The notes under the pieces are model-generated. The model searched no databases, was not told where the DNA came from, and saw nothing but the letters and a program-made list of their open reading frames with translations. DNA of 64,000 nucleotides, from contig OX419343.1 in assembly GCA_948470475.1 (NCBI GenBank), positions 25,299,302 through 25,363,301 on the forward strand, in the 5' to 3' direction. Of the stretch, positions 12,954 to 22,367 are shown one piece after another; the first letter of the stretch is position 1; each line of letters opens with the position of its first letter. This DNA comes from Galaxea fascicularis (taxonomy: Eukaryota; Cnidaria; Anthozoa; Scleractinia; Euphylliidae). The position numbers were made by a program, and so were the translations under genes.

Positions 12954-13271
12954 TCACATCCACTCGATTGTCTTCGCTGAAAATGCAGCGTTTGTTGTCA
13001 CTTTCACTTGAAAATCATGAAATTTATCGTCAGAATTCGCGGGATCGAAATCCTTTGCTTGATTTGGCCATGGAGCAACATAATTTCCGTCCATTACTTG
13101 ACTTGTTGAGTCAGGAGCCACTGATAACGCCAGCCTAAGTGTCTCGCGAGTGCGTTGTCCTGACAAAGTGCTCGCCACTAAAGCACAGGAGGTGTATCGG
13201 GATAAAAATGGAGTTAAGGACTTTGATGTACTGGCAGGAGCTTGCGAACGCAACTGAACGTTCACTTTCAT
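12954..13271 (-). CDS. Arm-encoded ORF of the fold-back element (105 codons, function unknown)
   Basis: The ORF starts MKVNVQLRSQ and includes FLSRYTSCALVASTL, PWPNQAKDFDPANSDDKFHD and AKTIEWM. Versions occur in all four arms of the two elements: here, 10460-10684 (+), 40376-40687 (+) and, truncated, 43225-43410 (-). I recognise no domain. Open frames in every arm could mean a captured coding fragment, but arms of one element are kept alike at the DNA level, so conservation is not independent evidence for coding. No initiation context or splice sites support expression. Confidence 0.2.
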   Translation of the reverse strand: MKVNVQLRSQAPASTSKSLTPFLSRYTSCALVASTLSGQRTRETLRLALSVAPDSTSQVMDGNYVAPWPNQAKDFDPANSDDKFHDFQVKVTTNAAFSAKTIEWM

Positions 13272-13871
13272 TCAAACCAAAATCAGTCCGAACTTAACTG
13301 GCATTCAGAGTGAATTCTTATTTGAATACCAAATGTTGCTCAACTGTTTAAATATACAATATTTGCGTGCATCCCCAAGAGACAGGCTGATTTCCCTATG
13401 AAATGACTCAAAACAAAAATTGTGAAAAAAATTTTGGTCATTTCATTTCTAATTGCCGCTACAAAGGAAACGTGTGTCGGTTGACTGAACGTTTAATAAG
13501 GGGCGACCCTTGACCAATATTGGCTAGCGAGGGCCACCATGATCCAAGGATTGCCGATATAAGTCTGCCTGTGCCAATATAATGGCACGATGTACAAATG
13601 GTACAGGCAGAAGAAATTGCACAATGGCTTTGACATGAAGTAGAAACTGTATGCAGTAACAAATATAGCTTTCCGTCATGGCCACGTGCAATGTTTCGTA
13701 TGTTTGTTTTACCGCTTTGTTGCTTGAAGCCGAAAGAGTTCCACAATGTAAAGTGAAAATTAAGAGTGAAAATGTATCTTTGAACAGCCATTTGTATTCT
13801 ATGATTCGTAATGTGAAACGACCATTTTTTAGACGTTCAAGATCAGCTGCGTGACGTACAAGATAGCGTGA

Positions 13872-13929
13872 CAAGAAGAACAAAGATGGCGATCTTTTAC
13901 TGCCCAGGGTATTTTCTGTTCAGCATTAA
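13872..13929 (+). other. Possible promoter and first exon (AAGATGGCG start, good donor)
   Basis: An ATG in AAAGATGGCG opens a short frame, MAIFYCPGYFLFSI, that runs into AA followed by GTGAGTAATG, a good splice donor. The duplicate in copy 2 (near 44045) keeps both ATG and donor (MAIFSCPGYFLFSI). ATG in an AAGATGGCG context, a YY1-like motif, is also the start of genes A and B. Downstream exons were not found, so this may be a relic of a gene 5' end carried in the composite repeat. Confidence 0.25.
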
Positions 13930-14355
13930 GTGAGTAATGAAGTCTGGTCAACATCGCATCTTATAGTGTAATGATGGTAAGTTAACCATAACTTAGTAAG
14001 GTTCAATACTGAGGTATTTTTGTTGCAGTCCGTTAAGATAAAAAGGAAGGCTGCATTCAACGTTCTTGCAGTCGATCTGTGGACGTAGTTTGTAGCATTG
14101 TACTGTCTGTTAACCGTTCAAGGATAAATTTTAAGCTACGTTACTAAAGCTCTGTTCCAAAGCCTCAGTTTTCAGTTTAAATTGAATTTTGTTTCCTCGT
14201 TTCTTGTTTTCTGCGGCGTGTTCGTGAAGAAACACTTTCCTGTGAACTGAGGCCCATTTATAGTTTACCAAAACTCTGATTTCCGTACTAAATCACATTC
14301 AAATTATTTAGAAGAAAGTTCCTGTGGTTTTGCTGAGTTTTCAATCTTCGCTTAG

Positions 14356-17300
14356 TGTAAAATTTCATATAATTTACAAGTCGAATTTTTCTTTGGGCTA
14401 TCCTGGCTCCAGAGGCCCATTGAGGAAATAAATATCCCTGAAAACCGAAACAGAAGGCGAGAGGCGGGCCCCTGGTCGCAGTAGCCGAGAAATTGGCCAT
14501 TCCGAAATTCAAAAGGGAACTGGGGCGAGTTTCAAATTTTGAAGTAATCGATAAATTGACACCATCACATGAAAGATGACATTGAGTTTAGTCGTTTGAC
14601 CAAGTTTGATTGTTTTAGGTTGAACAGAGACCAAGTTATAGACCTTGAAACATAGCTCAAAATCCATACAAACGTCTCTAATTTTGTGACAGCGTCCCCA
14701 AAAACTATGTTTTTTTTGTTTTGTTTTTTAAAGTAAAGTCATCTTACAAATGTGTGATGATCAACTGGATGGTGCTGTCGCCATCACCTTTAATTTGGTC
14801 GTTTGTTTGAAAGGTACACCAGAATTTCAAACAAAGTTGTTTGAATATTGCTCAGGGCTCGGAAGCAGAACTTTGTTGATTTTGAGGGTGAAATGTTGTT
14901 CCAAAGACGAGATGACAATGTTGTCATAACTTTACTGCGCATGCCTGAAGATGTTCAAAATGACAGTGATGAGTACTGGAACAATTCCAAGCAAAGTAAA
15001 TGATGTACCAGATATTGAATAATATATTGACAGATTGATGAGCTGTAGTGTTTGCACCATACCATAATTTGCCTTGTGGCAGACCTTTTTGCCAGGCACT
15101 TTTGGACCTTTGTGATTAAGACTATCACTCTAACGTACAACTGGAGATAACTTCTTGAAGACCCTATATTTGATACCTTGTTTTCTCATGGTTGTAGCAC
15201 TGCCAAAAGTCGCCAGCTTTAAAAAAATGCCAATATTTGCAAAGTCCTGGTTCTTATTGGATTTTGCTTTGTTGGTATGACCAGTGTCTCTTAAATTCAA
15301 CTTCAACTTTATTATCACTTTTTTCTTATTTATTTTACTTTATTTTTTTTTTAACATTAATTACTTCCCAGGTTAATTGAAGGAATAAATGACTGGTTGA
15401 GTGAATGATAGGATGACCAAATTCAAAATTTAACTCTTTTGGGAAGATGTGTCACCCTGGAGTGAGTAAGGAGAAAATTCCTAATAAAACTTATCACCGC
15501 ATTCCATTACTTGTTAATAAATTGTTAATATTTACCTGAAATTGTGATTGTTTGAAAATGTCTCCAGTCATTAGTGTTTGGCCTTTATACAAGTATAGTA
15601 GGCTTATGACTGTAAAAGGGGCAGGTTGGAGGTTTAAAAAGTAACTTTAAAATGTCATTAAAAATGTCACTCTGCATAGTTCAAGTAGCATTTGTTGGTA
15701 TTTGCTAGTTAAGGTAGCCATTTGCTTTGTTTGCAGAGAAAGCATAAGGCATTATCAATGATATTGAACTGTTATTTCAGTCAGTTGATCAGCATTAAAT
15801 AACATCGTTATGAGAAAGATGGATCATGAATCAAAGAGGGGACTGTCCCACACCCTGGATCTGGGTAAGGGTTGGATCACAAGCAATAAGCTGGGATTAG
15901 AGTTAGAAGTTTTGTTTCAAGGGATTAGAAATGAAGCTGTGTTATATTTGCCTGGTCACCTCCAAGTTGTAGGTGCAGCAAGTCTAATTTCATTCCTTTG
16001 CTCATGGCCACTTTGATTTGCAATGGAATGAAAAATTTGGTGGAGTGCATCTGGATGCCAATGTTTGGAGAAAAGCATTAATTATACTTTAACAAGTGTG
16101 CCATTTGGATGTTGTTGTTTTGTTTCCAGACTGTTGGTCTTACAATGTGTGGTTTTAGAAGATATCCGTACCCCTCCCACAGAGGCTTTATTGGTTTGCC
16201 CCCCCTCCCCACCCTTCAGAATTCAAATTTAGCTCCATACTTCTCTTTAAAACTTCTACTTTGCCCCCTCCTTCCCTCCCTTGGAATTTCCCATTAACCT
16301 TCCTTGGGGGGAGGTGTGGATTTTTTTAACTGCACAACAGAGAGTAGAGGGCAGTTGGTAGCAGGATTTCTGTACTATTTCATTGAGTTATATATTGTTA
16401 TTATGAACAAAAATTGTACCACATATAAATCAATAATATATTTTATGTGGGTTGAGGTGTTTAGGGCTACAGTAATCATTATGAGAGTTGTCCCAGTACT
16501 TTTCAGTCAGAGTATTGAGTTGAAAGAAGCATATGTGACAGGATTTAAGAAATTAGAGAAAATTACTGTGAAAATCTGAAAACCGTTAACACTAGAAATA
16601 TTTATGTAATGTAACTGTGTTTCAAGTAAAAAGCCAATCGCATGCGAGAAAACTAAACCGCAAACAGTAACGGTAATTAGTTTGTCGCGATGTTGTTTCT
16701 GATTGCTTGCTGCACAATGGGAAATGTCAAAATCAAATCAAAGTGTTCACAGGAAGGAGTCATCATTCAGTGCAATCAACTCCATGCTAAGCCCATGCCA
16801 TGGATGGTTTCTTTTAGACAGGTTAAAGATATAACTCTTTTTCCTCAAAAGTGTAAGTATCTATTTCCATCAGTCTGCATCAGGTTGTCCGACGTTTAAG
16901 AGGGAAAAAATGGTTGTCAAAAGTTTCTTCGTCGCTTTCCTGAAACAGCGGAAGTCTTGCAGAGACCAAAGTCACGGGGTAAAAAAATCCCTGCGCCATG
17001 CCTACCAAAGCAGACCTCTAAATGAGGCTGTTACACGTAAGACTTTAAGGTCATTCCTCAGAAATAGAGGTGGCAATAGATTTTATTTGAAACTTTGCTA
17101 GGTGGTTGCCAACGTCAAAAACATCAAAGAAATGCAATAAAGACAGAGGGTCCCCATGTCCGTTTTCATGCTTTGAGGCTTTAGTTTATAACTACTTTGG
17201 TAAATGTTAGCACAATTTCAGTTGATAGCCGAAAGTGGTCTGAGATTCTATAATTGACAAAAACGGGACAGAGGCAATGGGGTATAGGTTTTATTTAGTC

Positions 17301-18259
17301 AAAAGCACATCATGGTGGAAATTTAACCTCTCAAAGGTGAATAAAAAATAAACTAATGAAAGATTAGTCGTGTTTTTTGCGTCTGTGCTTTACCATTGAA
17401 GCTTCAATAGCGCCATCCTAAAGGAAATCTTCTGTGAATAATGAAAAACTGGACAAAAAATAATTCTTGAAATGGATATTTCACGAAGAATTGCATTTTC
17501 TTTCAATATGAGAAATAAAAAGTATAGGTCCCCATACTCGTTTGGGAGAAAATCGCCATTTATCTATTTCTAGGGGATGACTCCTTCAGAAAACCTGCAA
17601 TGTTTTGAACATGCACGAGCTCGTGCACGCGCTGCTGACCAGTTGCAAAATTGTTGAGACATTCGCTATCAAAAACATCTTTTCTTTCTCTAAAACGCTG
17701 TTGCTAACAATTCTGTGAGATACAATACGCATTCTCCCTCTCCCCCTTTCAAAGTTGTTCCTCAAAGTTTAGAGCATGGTGTGGCACTGTTAACAACTTT
17801 GTTGAGAGGGGGGAGGGGCGGAGGGAAAGCGGAAGATAATGGAAACATCATTGAAGGCCAAATGGCGTACAGTGTCTCAAGTATTTTTGCAACTCGTTGA
17901 AGAAATTATACGCAGTAGGGATGCGCAATGCAATTAACAGAACGTATGAGGACCCACACGTCCATCGAAAAGAGTAGGGAAGGTGCTGTGGTCTGTCCTA
18001 ACAGACCACAGCTGGGGCGGGGTGATGGACTGGCTACCTGTCCATAGAGCTAGTGGTTAAGAGGCCTTATGCACCCTCTGGCATGACCAGTACCTGATGA
18101 TGTCGTAGGAGGCTTTTTCTCCGTGCATTCAACTTTCACAGGAAGCCAGGCGTATTTGCATTGGCGAGTCTTCGTAATCATATATATATATACAATGAAC
18201 CATGGAGCTTCAAAACAGAAGCGGGATGCGTGCGTGATGCGCGGATGATGCGCGCAGGA
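14356..18259. other. Long stretch without a confident gene
   Basis: One weak exon candidate is at 16690-16858 (+): ATG, MLFLIACCTMGNVKIK, then QVKDITLFPQK running into GTAAGT, a strong donor. No family is recognised and no partner exon was seen. Pyrimidine/purine-rich inverted segments at 16165-16320 and a small palindrome at 17739-17813 (AAAGTTGTT ... AACAACTTT) look like MITE debris. Nothing else definable. Confidence 0.35.
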
Positions 18260-18790
18260 TACTGTGCTCTCAGTATTTCAAAAGTGCGGATTTCCACTGT
18301 CGCATAAGTTCTACGTGCGTACGGACGTAAACTTTAACTGGCTTTACGTGCGTAAATAAAATAGAAACAATGTATGGAAGGACGCGCGTAAAGGTGGATT
18401 TCCACTGTCGCGTAATTCTTACGTGCGTATGGACGTAAACTTTAACTGGCTTTACGTGCGTAAATAAAATAGAGACGATTTCTGGCTCAACTTTTACGTT
18501 TACGCGCGACCCTCCATACATCGTTTCTTTTTTTATTTACGTAGTCGTAAAGTCGGGTAAAGTTTACGTCCATACGCACGTAAAACTTACGCGACAGTGG
18601 AAATTCACCTTTAAAGGTCCGTCCGTACGCACGTCAAAATTACGCGACAGTGGAAATCCACGTTAAAAGTTGAACTTCTTTCAACTTTTACGTATACGCG
18701 CGTCCTTCCATACATCGTCTCTATTTTATTTACGCACGTAAAGCCAGTTCAAGTTTACGTCCACGGGTACGCACGTAAAAATCCACCTTT
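18260..18790. mobile_element. Nested inverted repeats built on TTTACGTGCGTA / TACGCACGTAAA
   Basis: Blocks containing TTTCCACTGTCGCGTAA, ACGTGCGTATGGACGTAAAC and GCTTTACGTGCGTAAATAAA occur twice in one orientation (18285-18480) and again, inverted, at 18530-18785. This looks like two or more copies of a short palindromic MITE, nested or head to head. No coding capacity. Confidence 0.65.
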
Positions 18791-18792
18791 AT

Positions 18793-18960
18793 ATAGGGAT
18801 ACGGGATATGTAGCTAAAAAAGTAACGGGGTACGGGATGTTTAAAGAAGAGATTATGGGATATCGAACCAGCATTAAAGGTATACAAACCACAGTAATTG
18901 ACAGGATACGGGTTATTTAGACCAAAAATTAATGGGATACGGGATACTCAGACCCTAGTG
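18793..18960. repeat. Degenerate tandem repeat of GGGATACGGGATA-type units
   Basis: Variants of GGATACGGGATAT/ACTCAG recur about five times with A-rich spacers (near 18797, 18828, 18851, 18901 and 18936). Diverged and non-coding. Confidence 0.5.
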
Positions 18961-20370
18961 GGGCCTCCAGGTTGCCTCGTGCTCGACTTGGTACCAAGAG
19001 GCCTAAGCACGGAAATAAGCCAGGTTCATCCAAATCCCATTGAATTCTCCTAGTGCGGCGGATTAGTGCTTGCTTTCAGAAAATTTCGGGGAAAATTGTG
19101 AACCTTTTCCAACGGATATATCTGCGACCCACCAAACCAGTCTGAAAATACCTCATGCGGAAGCGAGTTGAGGGAAGCGACAGAAATCTCTTTCTGAAAA
19201 CATCTGGCAGCTGAAACCGTGTTGAGATTCTACTCAACCGGTAGGCTGACCCGCCTTAGCGAAGAGGTACGAACCAAGACTCTTCAACTGTTACATTTTG
19301 TATTTACTTCTTCAACCACGCTTTGACATTCTCTGTTCTCTGACGGTATCTTTAAAGTTAACATTTACTGAACAGAACTGAAGACTGCCCTTGTAAGGGT
19401 CTTGTAACTGGACAGATCAGAATTCACGAACTGAACTCAAGCTATCGGTTTCGCTGTTTGTATATATATAACGTTTATTTTAAGAGATGCTTCGCTTTGT
19501 AGTGTGATGGAAACCCATTTTCGTCGCCATTGAAACTTTTCGGTAGAGCGATGCCTCCTATTCCTAAGGCTTGACGGTGGCCTTGAAGGAGGAAGAATTT
19601 AGTGAAAGTTTGTCTTTGAGTTTACAACTTGTGCAAGGAGAAGAAAGACCACATAGGCTTTGGCAATAACACCAACAATGAATATGCTGGATTTTTGCTG
19701 CACCGTAAAAAGGTTATCTTCCAACGGGCGGCAGCCGCTGTTATGCCGACAAGTTCGGAGAAGCGACGCGGTCAAAGTTTCGGCGTATCGCCAATACAAG
19801 TGGCACGCCAGTAGTGCTCCTAGTGGAAGTTCTTGGCATTTATTTAGTTTATCAAGTTGTATTTTGTCACAATAAATACCTCTTACCAAGCGAAGTTCGA
19901 GGTCCGCGCGGGCTATAAATCAACGAGAAAAATCAAGGATCCGTAACCTACCTACACATTTATCGTATCTCTGAGGTTAATTGACCAATCACAGCGCGCG
20001 TTGCAGATTGCCAGCCGCTATTTGGGTCGCTTTGAAAGAGATGCCTGAGGAAATTCGGAAATGGCCGATATGTGAGAGCATGACGAAAAGTGAAAATGGA
20101 TCTTGAAGTATTTCAGGCTTAAAAAAAATAACAGCAAAATTCTTAGCGGGTCATTTGACAATAAAGGGCAAACCCAGCAACGTCCAGGAAAAAACCCTTC
20201 GACTCTAATGTTATCTCAGTTCGTATTATCATCGACAGTGACAGACTATCGCTTTATATATTGTGCTCGGCAACCTTATGGCAACTTTTAGAGTTTTCAA
20301 ATGAAGAATGATTGTTGCAGTGTTGATCGCAATTTTTACAATTGCGTAAAGAAGCCTGAAAAAAATTCAA
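18961..20370. other. Intergenic, no supported gene
   Basis: Overlapping ORFs on both strands around 19599-19889 are of similar length and carry no domain, splice sites or compositional bias. A microsatellite-like TATATATA run is present near 19460. I see no RNA gene here. Confidence 0.35.
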
Positions 20371-20420
20371 GACTTCAATGGGCTTGAACCCGTGACCTCG
20401 CAATTCCGGTGCGATGCTCT

Positions 20421-20440
<20 letters not shown>
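20371..20440 (-). tRNA. tRNA-like sequence, probably a SINE head or pseudo-tRNA
   Basis: The minus strand folds as a cloverleaf. The acceptor GGCTTCA pairs with TGAAGTC. The D arm has GCTC/GAGC (A box TAGCTCAGTTGG). The anticodon stem TCGCA/TGCGA is perfect with loop CCGGAAT, and the B box is GGGTTCAAGCC. The loop has C instead of the invariant U at position 33, the T stem has a mismatch and the length is only 70 nt. A functional tRNA is therefore unlikely; a tRNA-derived retroposon head fits better. Confidence 0.5.
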
Positions 20441-20455
<15 letters not shown>

Positions 20456-20765
20456 AGGTCAAGTTCCCGTGAAAGATATGTAAGTGAATGATGCATATGA
20501 AAGAAATCATATGTGAACTGCGGATATATGAAATCAAATGAAGAATGATCGTCAGGCAACTTTTTGTGCTGCAAGTGAACCCGCTCAGAGCATCTGTCGG
20601 CCGCCCAAGGCAACGTTTGAGGAACAAATACAACAAATGAGCCAGCTGAGATATATAAACACATAAAATTATTGATTTACTAAAATTATGGAGTTGTTTT
20701 GTTTGATGCTTCAAATGCTGACGACATGTATCTCAGTATAAATTGATGTGCGCACACAAAACAAT

Positions 20766-20952
<187 letters not shown>

Positions 20953-20958
<6 letters not shown>

Positions 20959-21247
20959 TATCTATAACAAATTTCGAGATTAAGAAGATTTTGAAAACCT
21001 CCTTTGGGTGAAAAAGTCAGGGGTATGTTCCAGCAGTCTTACAAACAGTGGGAAAACATTATGAAGGAAGCCATTAAAGTGCACGTAATTGACGCGTGAA
21101 TGGCGTGGGTGTCCAATTACAGGTATCCAATTACAAAAAGTTGAAATTGGATACCTGTAATTGGACACCCACGTGATCGCGCACCAATTACGCGACAAAT
21201 AGGCGCGCGCAGAACCAATCAGAATCGAGAATTTTGTTATAGATACG

Positions 21248-21251
<4 letters not shown>
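20953..21251. mobile_element. About 300-bp MITE with TAATCGTATCTATAACAAA ends and an inner palindrome
   Basis: The terminal inverted repeats TAATCGTATCTATAACAAA match exactly, and the next bases are similar. Inside, 21105-21172 is a near-perfect hairpin (GTGGGTGTCCAATTACAGGT ... its inverse). An ATT microsatellite abuts the right end. Confidence 0.7.
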
Positions 21252-21290
<39 letters not shown>

Positions 21291-21428
21291 GCAGCTGATA
21301 TCGCTTACATCGCCAACATCGCTCACGAACAGCGCACCAAAATCCAGCGGTTGTTCGTCGTTTGAAAACGAGAGACTTTCTGTCCATACTCAAGCAAAGA
21401 TTAAGATCGAGAATTATATCAATGTTGC

Positions 21429-21776
21429 CTAAATTGTTCGAAAGATGAAAAGAAAATGTGGGGAAATAATGATTTGTTTGTCCTTCTTGAGCGAAATTTC
21501 TTTGTGAAGACGGCGGAAATCGTCATTCGACAGTGATTCGATCGAAAAGCTCGATTGTTCATTTCCATTTTTCGTAGAACTTCTTGCCGGTCCACCTATT
21601 TGTTCCACGACAGACCTTGCAGCCAAGACCTTTTTTCCACGAGAGTGTGTTAGTCCGCGCCTAATCTGTTGGGGCTCAGAAAAGATACTTTGTTTCGGCC
21701 ATGAATTTCGAAATTTAAGTGGCTGAAATTGACAGACAGGGATTCCCCTCGACATTTCACGTGATTCCCACACGTC
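21429..21776 (-). CDS. Possible divergent first exon or small ORF facing gene A
   Basis: A minus-strand frame starting MSRGIPVCQF, within 60 bp of the gene A start, runs about 110 codons and includes GKKVLAARSVVEQIGG and SSFSIESLSNDDFRRLHKEI. Its composition looks more protein-like than most ORFs here, and a head-to-head arrangement with gene A would imply a shared bidirectional promoter. I recognise no domain and the upstream region of gene B has no counterpart. It could simply be open by chance. Confidence 0.25.
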   Translation of the reverse strand, partial: DVWESREMSRGIPVCQFQPLKFRNSWPKQSIFSEPQQIRRGLTHSRGKKVLAARSVVEQIGGPARSSTKNGNEQSSFSIESLSNDDFRRLHKEISLKKDKQIIISPHFLFIFRTI

Positions 21777-21817
21777 TGATAATTTGCGACTCCCGTTCGT
21801 TTCCACTTCAATTCAAG

Positions 21818-22367
21818 ATGGCGCTGTTGTGTGTACCATGTGTTATTCCGCCGTCGTGGAAAGCAAGAAATATTTGTATTTTCCTCATATGTTTGCTTTA
21901 CACAGTCAACAACCATCCTTGGTTTGTTATGATGATGTTTTGTCAAGGCTACCCCGCGTTTGTTCTGTATTTCAAAGCCAGGCAATCAACAAATCAGAGA
22001 CGGGGAAGTATCACTTCAAGAATCGCGTTGAATGAAGGCGCTTCTTTGCAGCCCAAACCATTCAAAGATGGCACTAAGATCGCTTCTTCACTTAGCAAAG
22101 ATACAAAGGGAATTCAAGAACAGGAAGACCCTTCACTGCTCGATTTTGGAGACAAGTCTGTGTCCCAATGCAGTCGACAGGAATGTTCTTCAACTCGCGC
22201 TCTGTACTTGAGAAATGAAGATGTGAATCGCTGGGAAAGCACAGAATTTTCTGCGCTAGGAATTGACGACATCATGTCTGTGCTGCAGGTAGTGGATCAT
22301 CAAGAAAGAGTGCTAACTGCAACGGGTGAAGAAAGGAAGGAAATAAATGGCTTATTCCTAGGCTCTG
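21818..22367 (+). CDS. Gene A exon 1: hydrophobic N-terminus
   Basis: The exon encodes MALLCVPCVIPPSW, then a hydrophobic stretch of roughly residues 16-55 (includes NICIFLICLLYTV and FVMMMFC), then a polar Ser-rich region. It ends with the conserved block TEFSALGIDDIMSVLQ ... ERKEINGLFLGSG. Gene B has the same plan (PSW, hydrophobic stretch, TEFSGLRIRDIMSLLK, ERKEINGLFSGSG). The segment could be a signal anchor, which would be odd for a cytoplasmic kinase. The exon ends in phase 1 at GGCTCTG|GTTAGT. Confidence 0.75.

Larger units (their letters stand above)
10146..13498. mobile_element. Fold-back element 1 with about 1.3-kb unique arms and inverted 30-bp arrays
   Basis: The outer ends are TTAAACGTCCAGTCAACCGA on the left and its near-exact inverse at 13498. 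Unique arm sequence (10146-11205 and 12445-13498) is almost identical in inverted orientation. Inward of each arm lies an array of a 30-bp unit; the arrays meet head to head near 11850. No transposase is visible. This resembles Foldback (FB)-type architecture: long TIRs containing short tandem repeats. Each arm holds the same roughly 100-codon ORF (see 12954-13271). A few array-like units (GACCCTTGACCAATATTGG) lie just outside the right end at 13503, so the true boundary may be slightly further out. Confidence 0.8.
9553..14355. repeat. Composite repeat unit, copy 1 (contains fold-back element 1)
   Basis: This whole interval has a diverged second copy at 39517-48478. Homology starts at TCACGTCACGCAAGAAAATA and ends at GAGTTTTCAATCTTCGCTTA. 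Copy 1 carries a 119-bp palindromic MITE (9725-9843) that copy 2 lacks. Copy 2 carries the hairpin element and the non-LTR retrotransposon that copy 1 lacks, so copy 1 shows the empty sites. Copy 2 has about 150 bp near 39640-39790 absent from copy 1. The unit is larger than the fold-back element, so it is either a longer mobile element or a segmental duplication. Confidence 0.8.

Noticed and set aside
18270..18521. 83-codon ORF with internal repeats (VKPVKVYV)
   Set aside because: It is the translation of the ACGTGCGTA inverted-repeat element; no independent coding evidence.
20371..20440. Functional tRNA gene
   Set aside because: C at position 33, a T-stem mismatch and 70-nt length. It matches the pattern of tRNA-derived repeats also seen at 23660, 32489 and 34681.
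20367..20714. 115-codon minus-strand ORF
   Set aside because: It runs through the tRNA-like sequence, whose cloverleaf explains that part. No protein features.
21719..21817. Upstream in-frame ATG extending gene A by 33 residues
   Set aside because: Gene B has no counterpart, and the later ATG lies in the AAGATGGCG context shared by both genes. Not excluded, only less likely.
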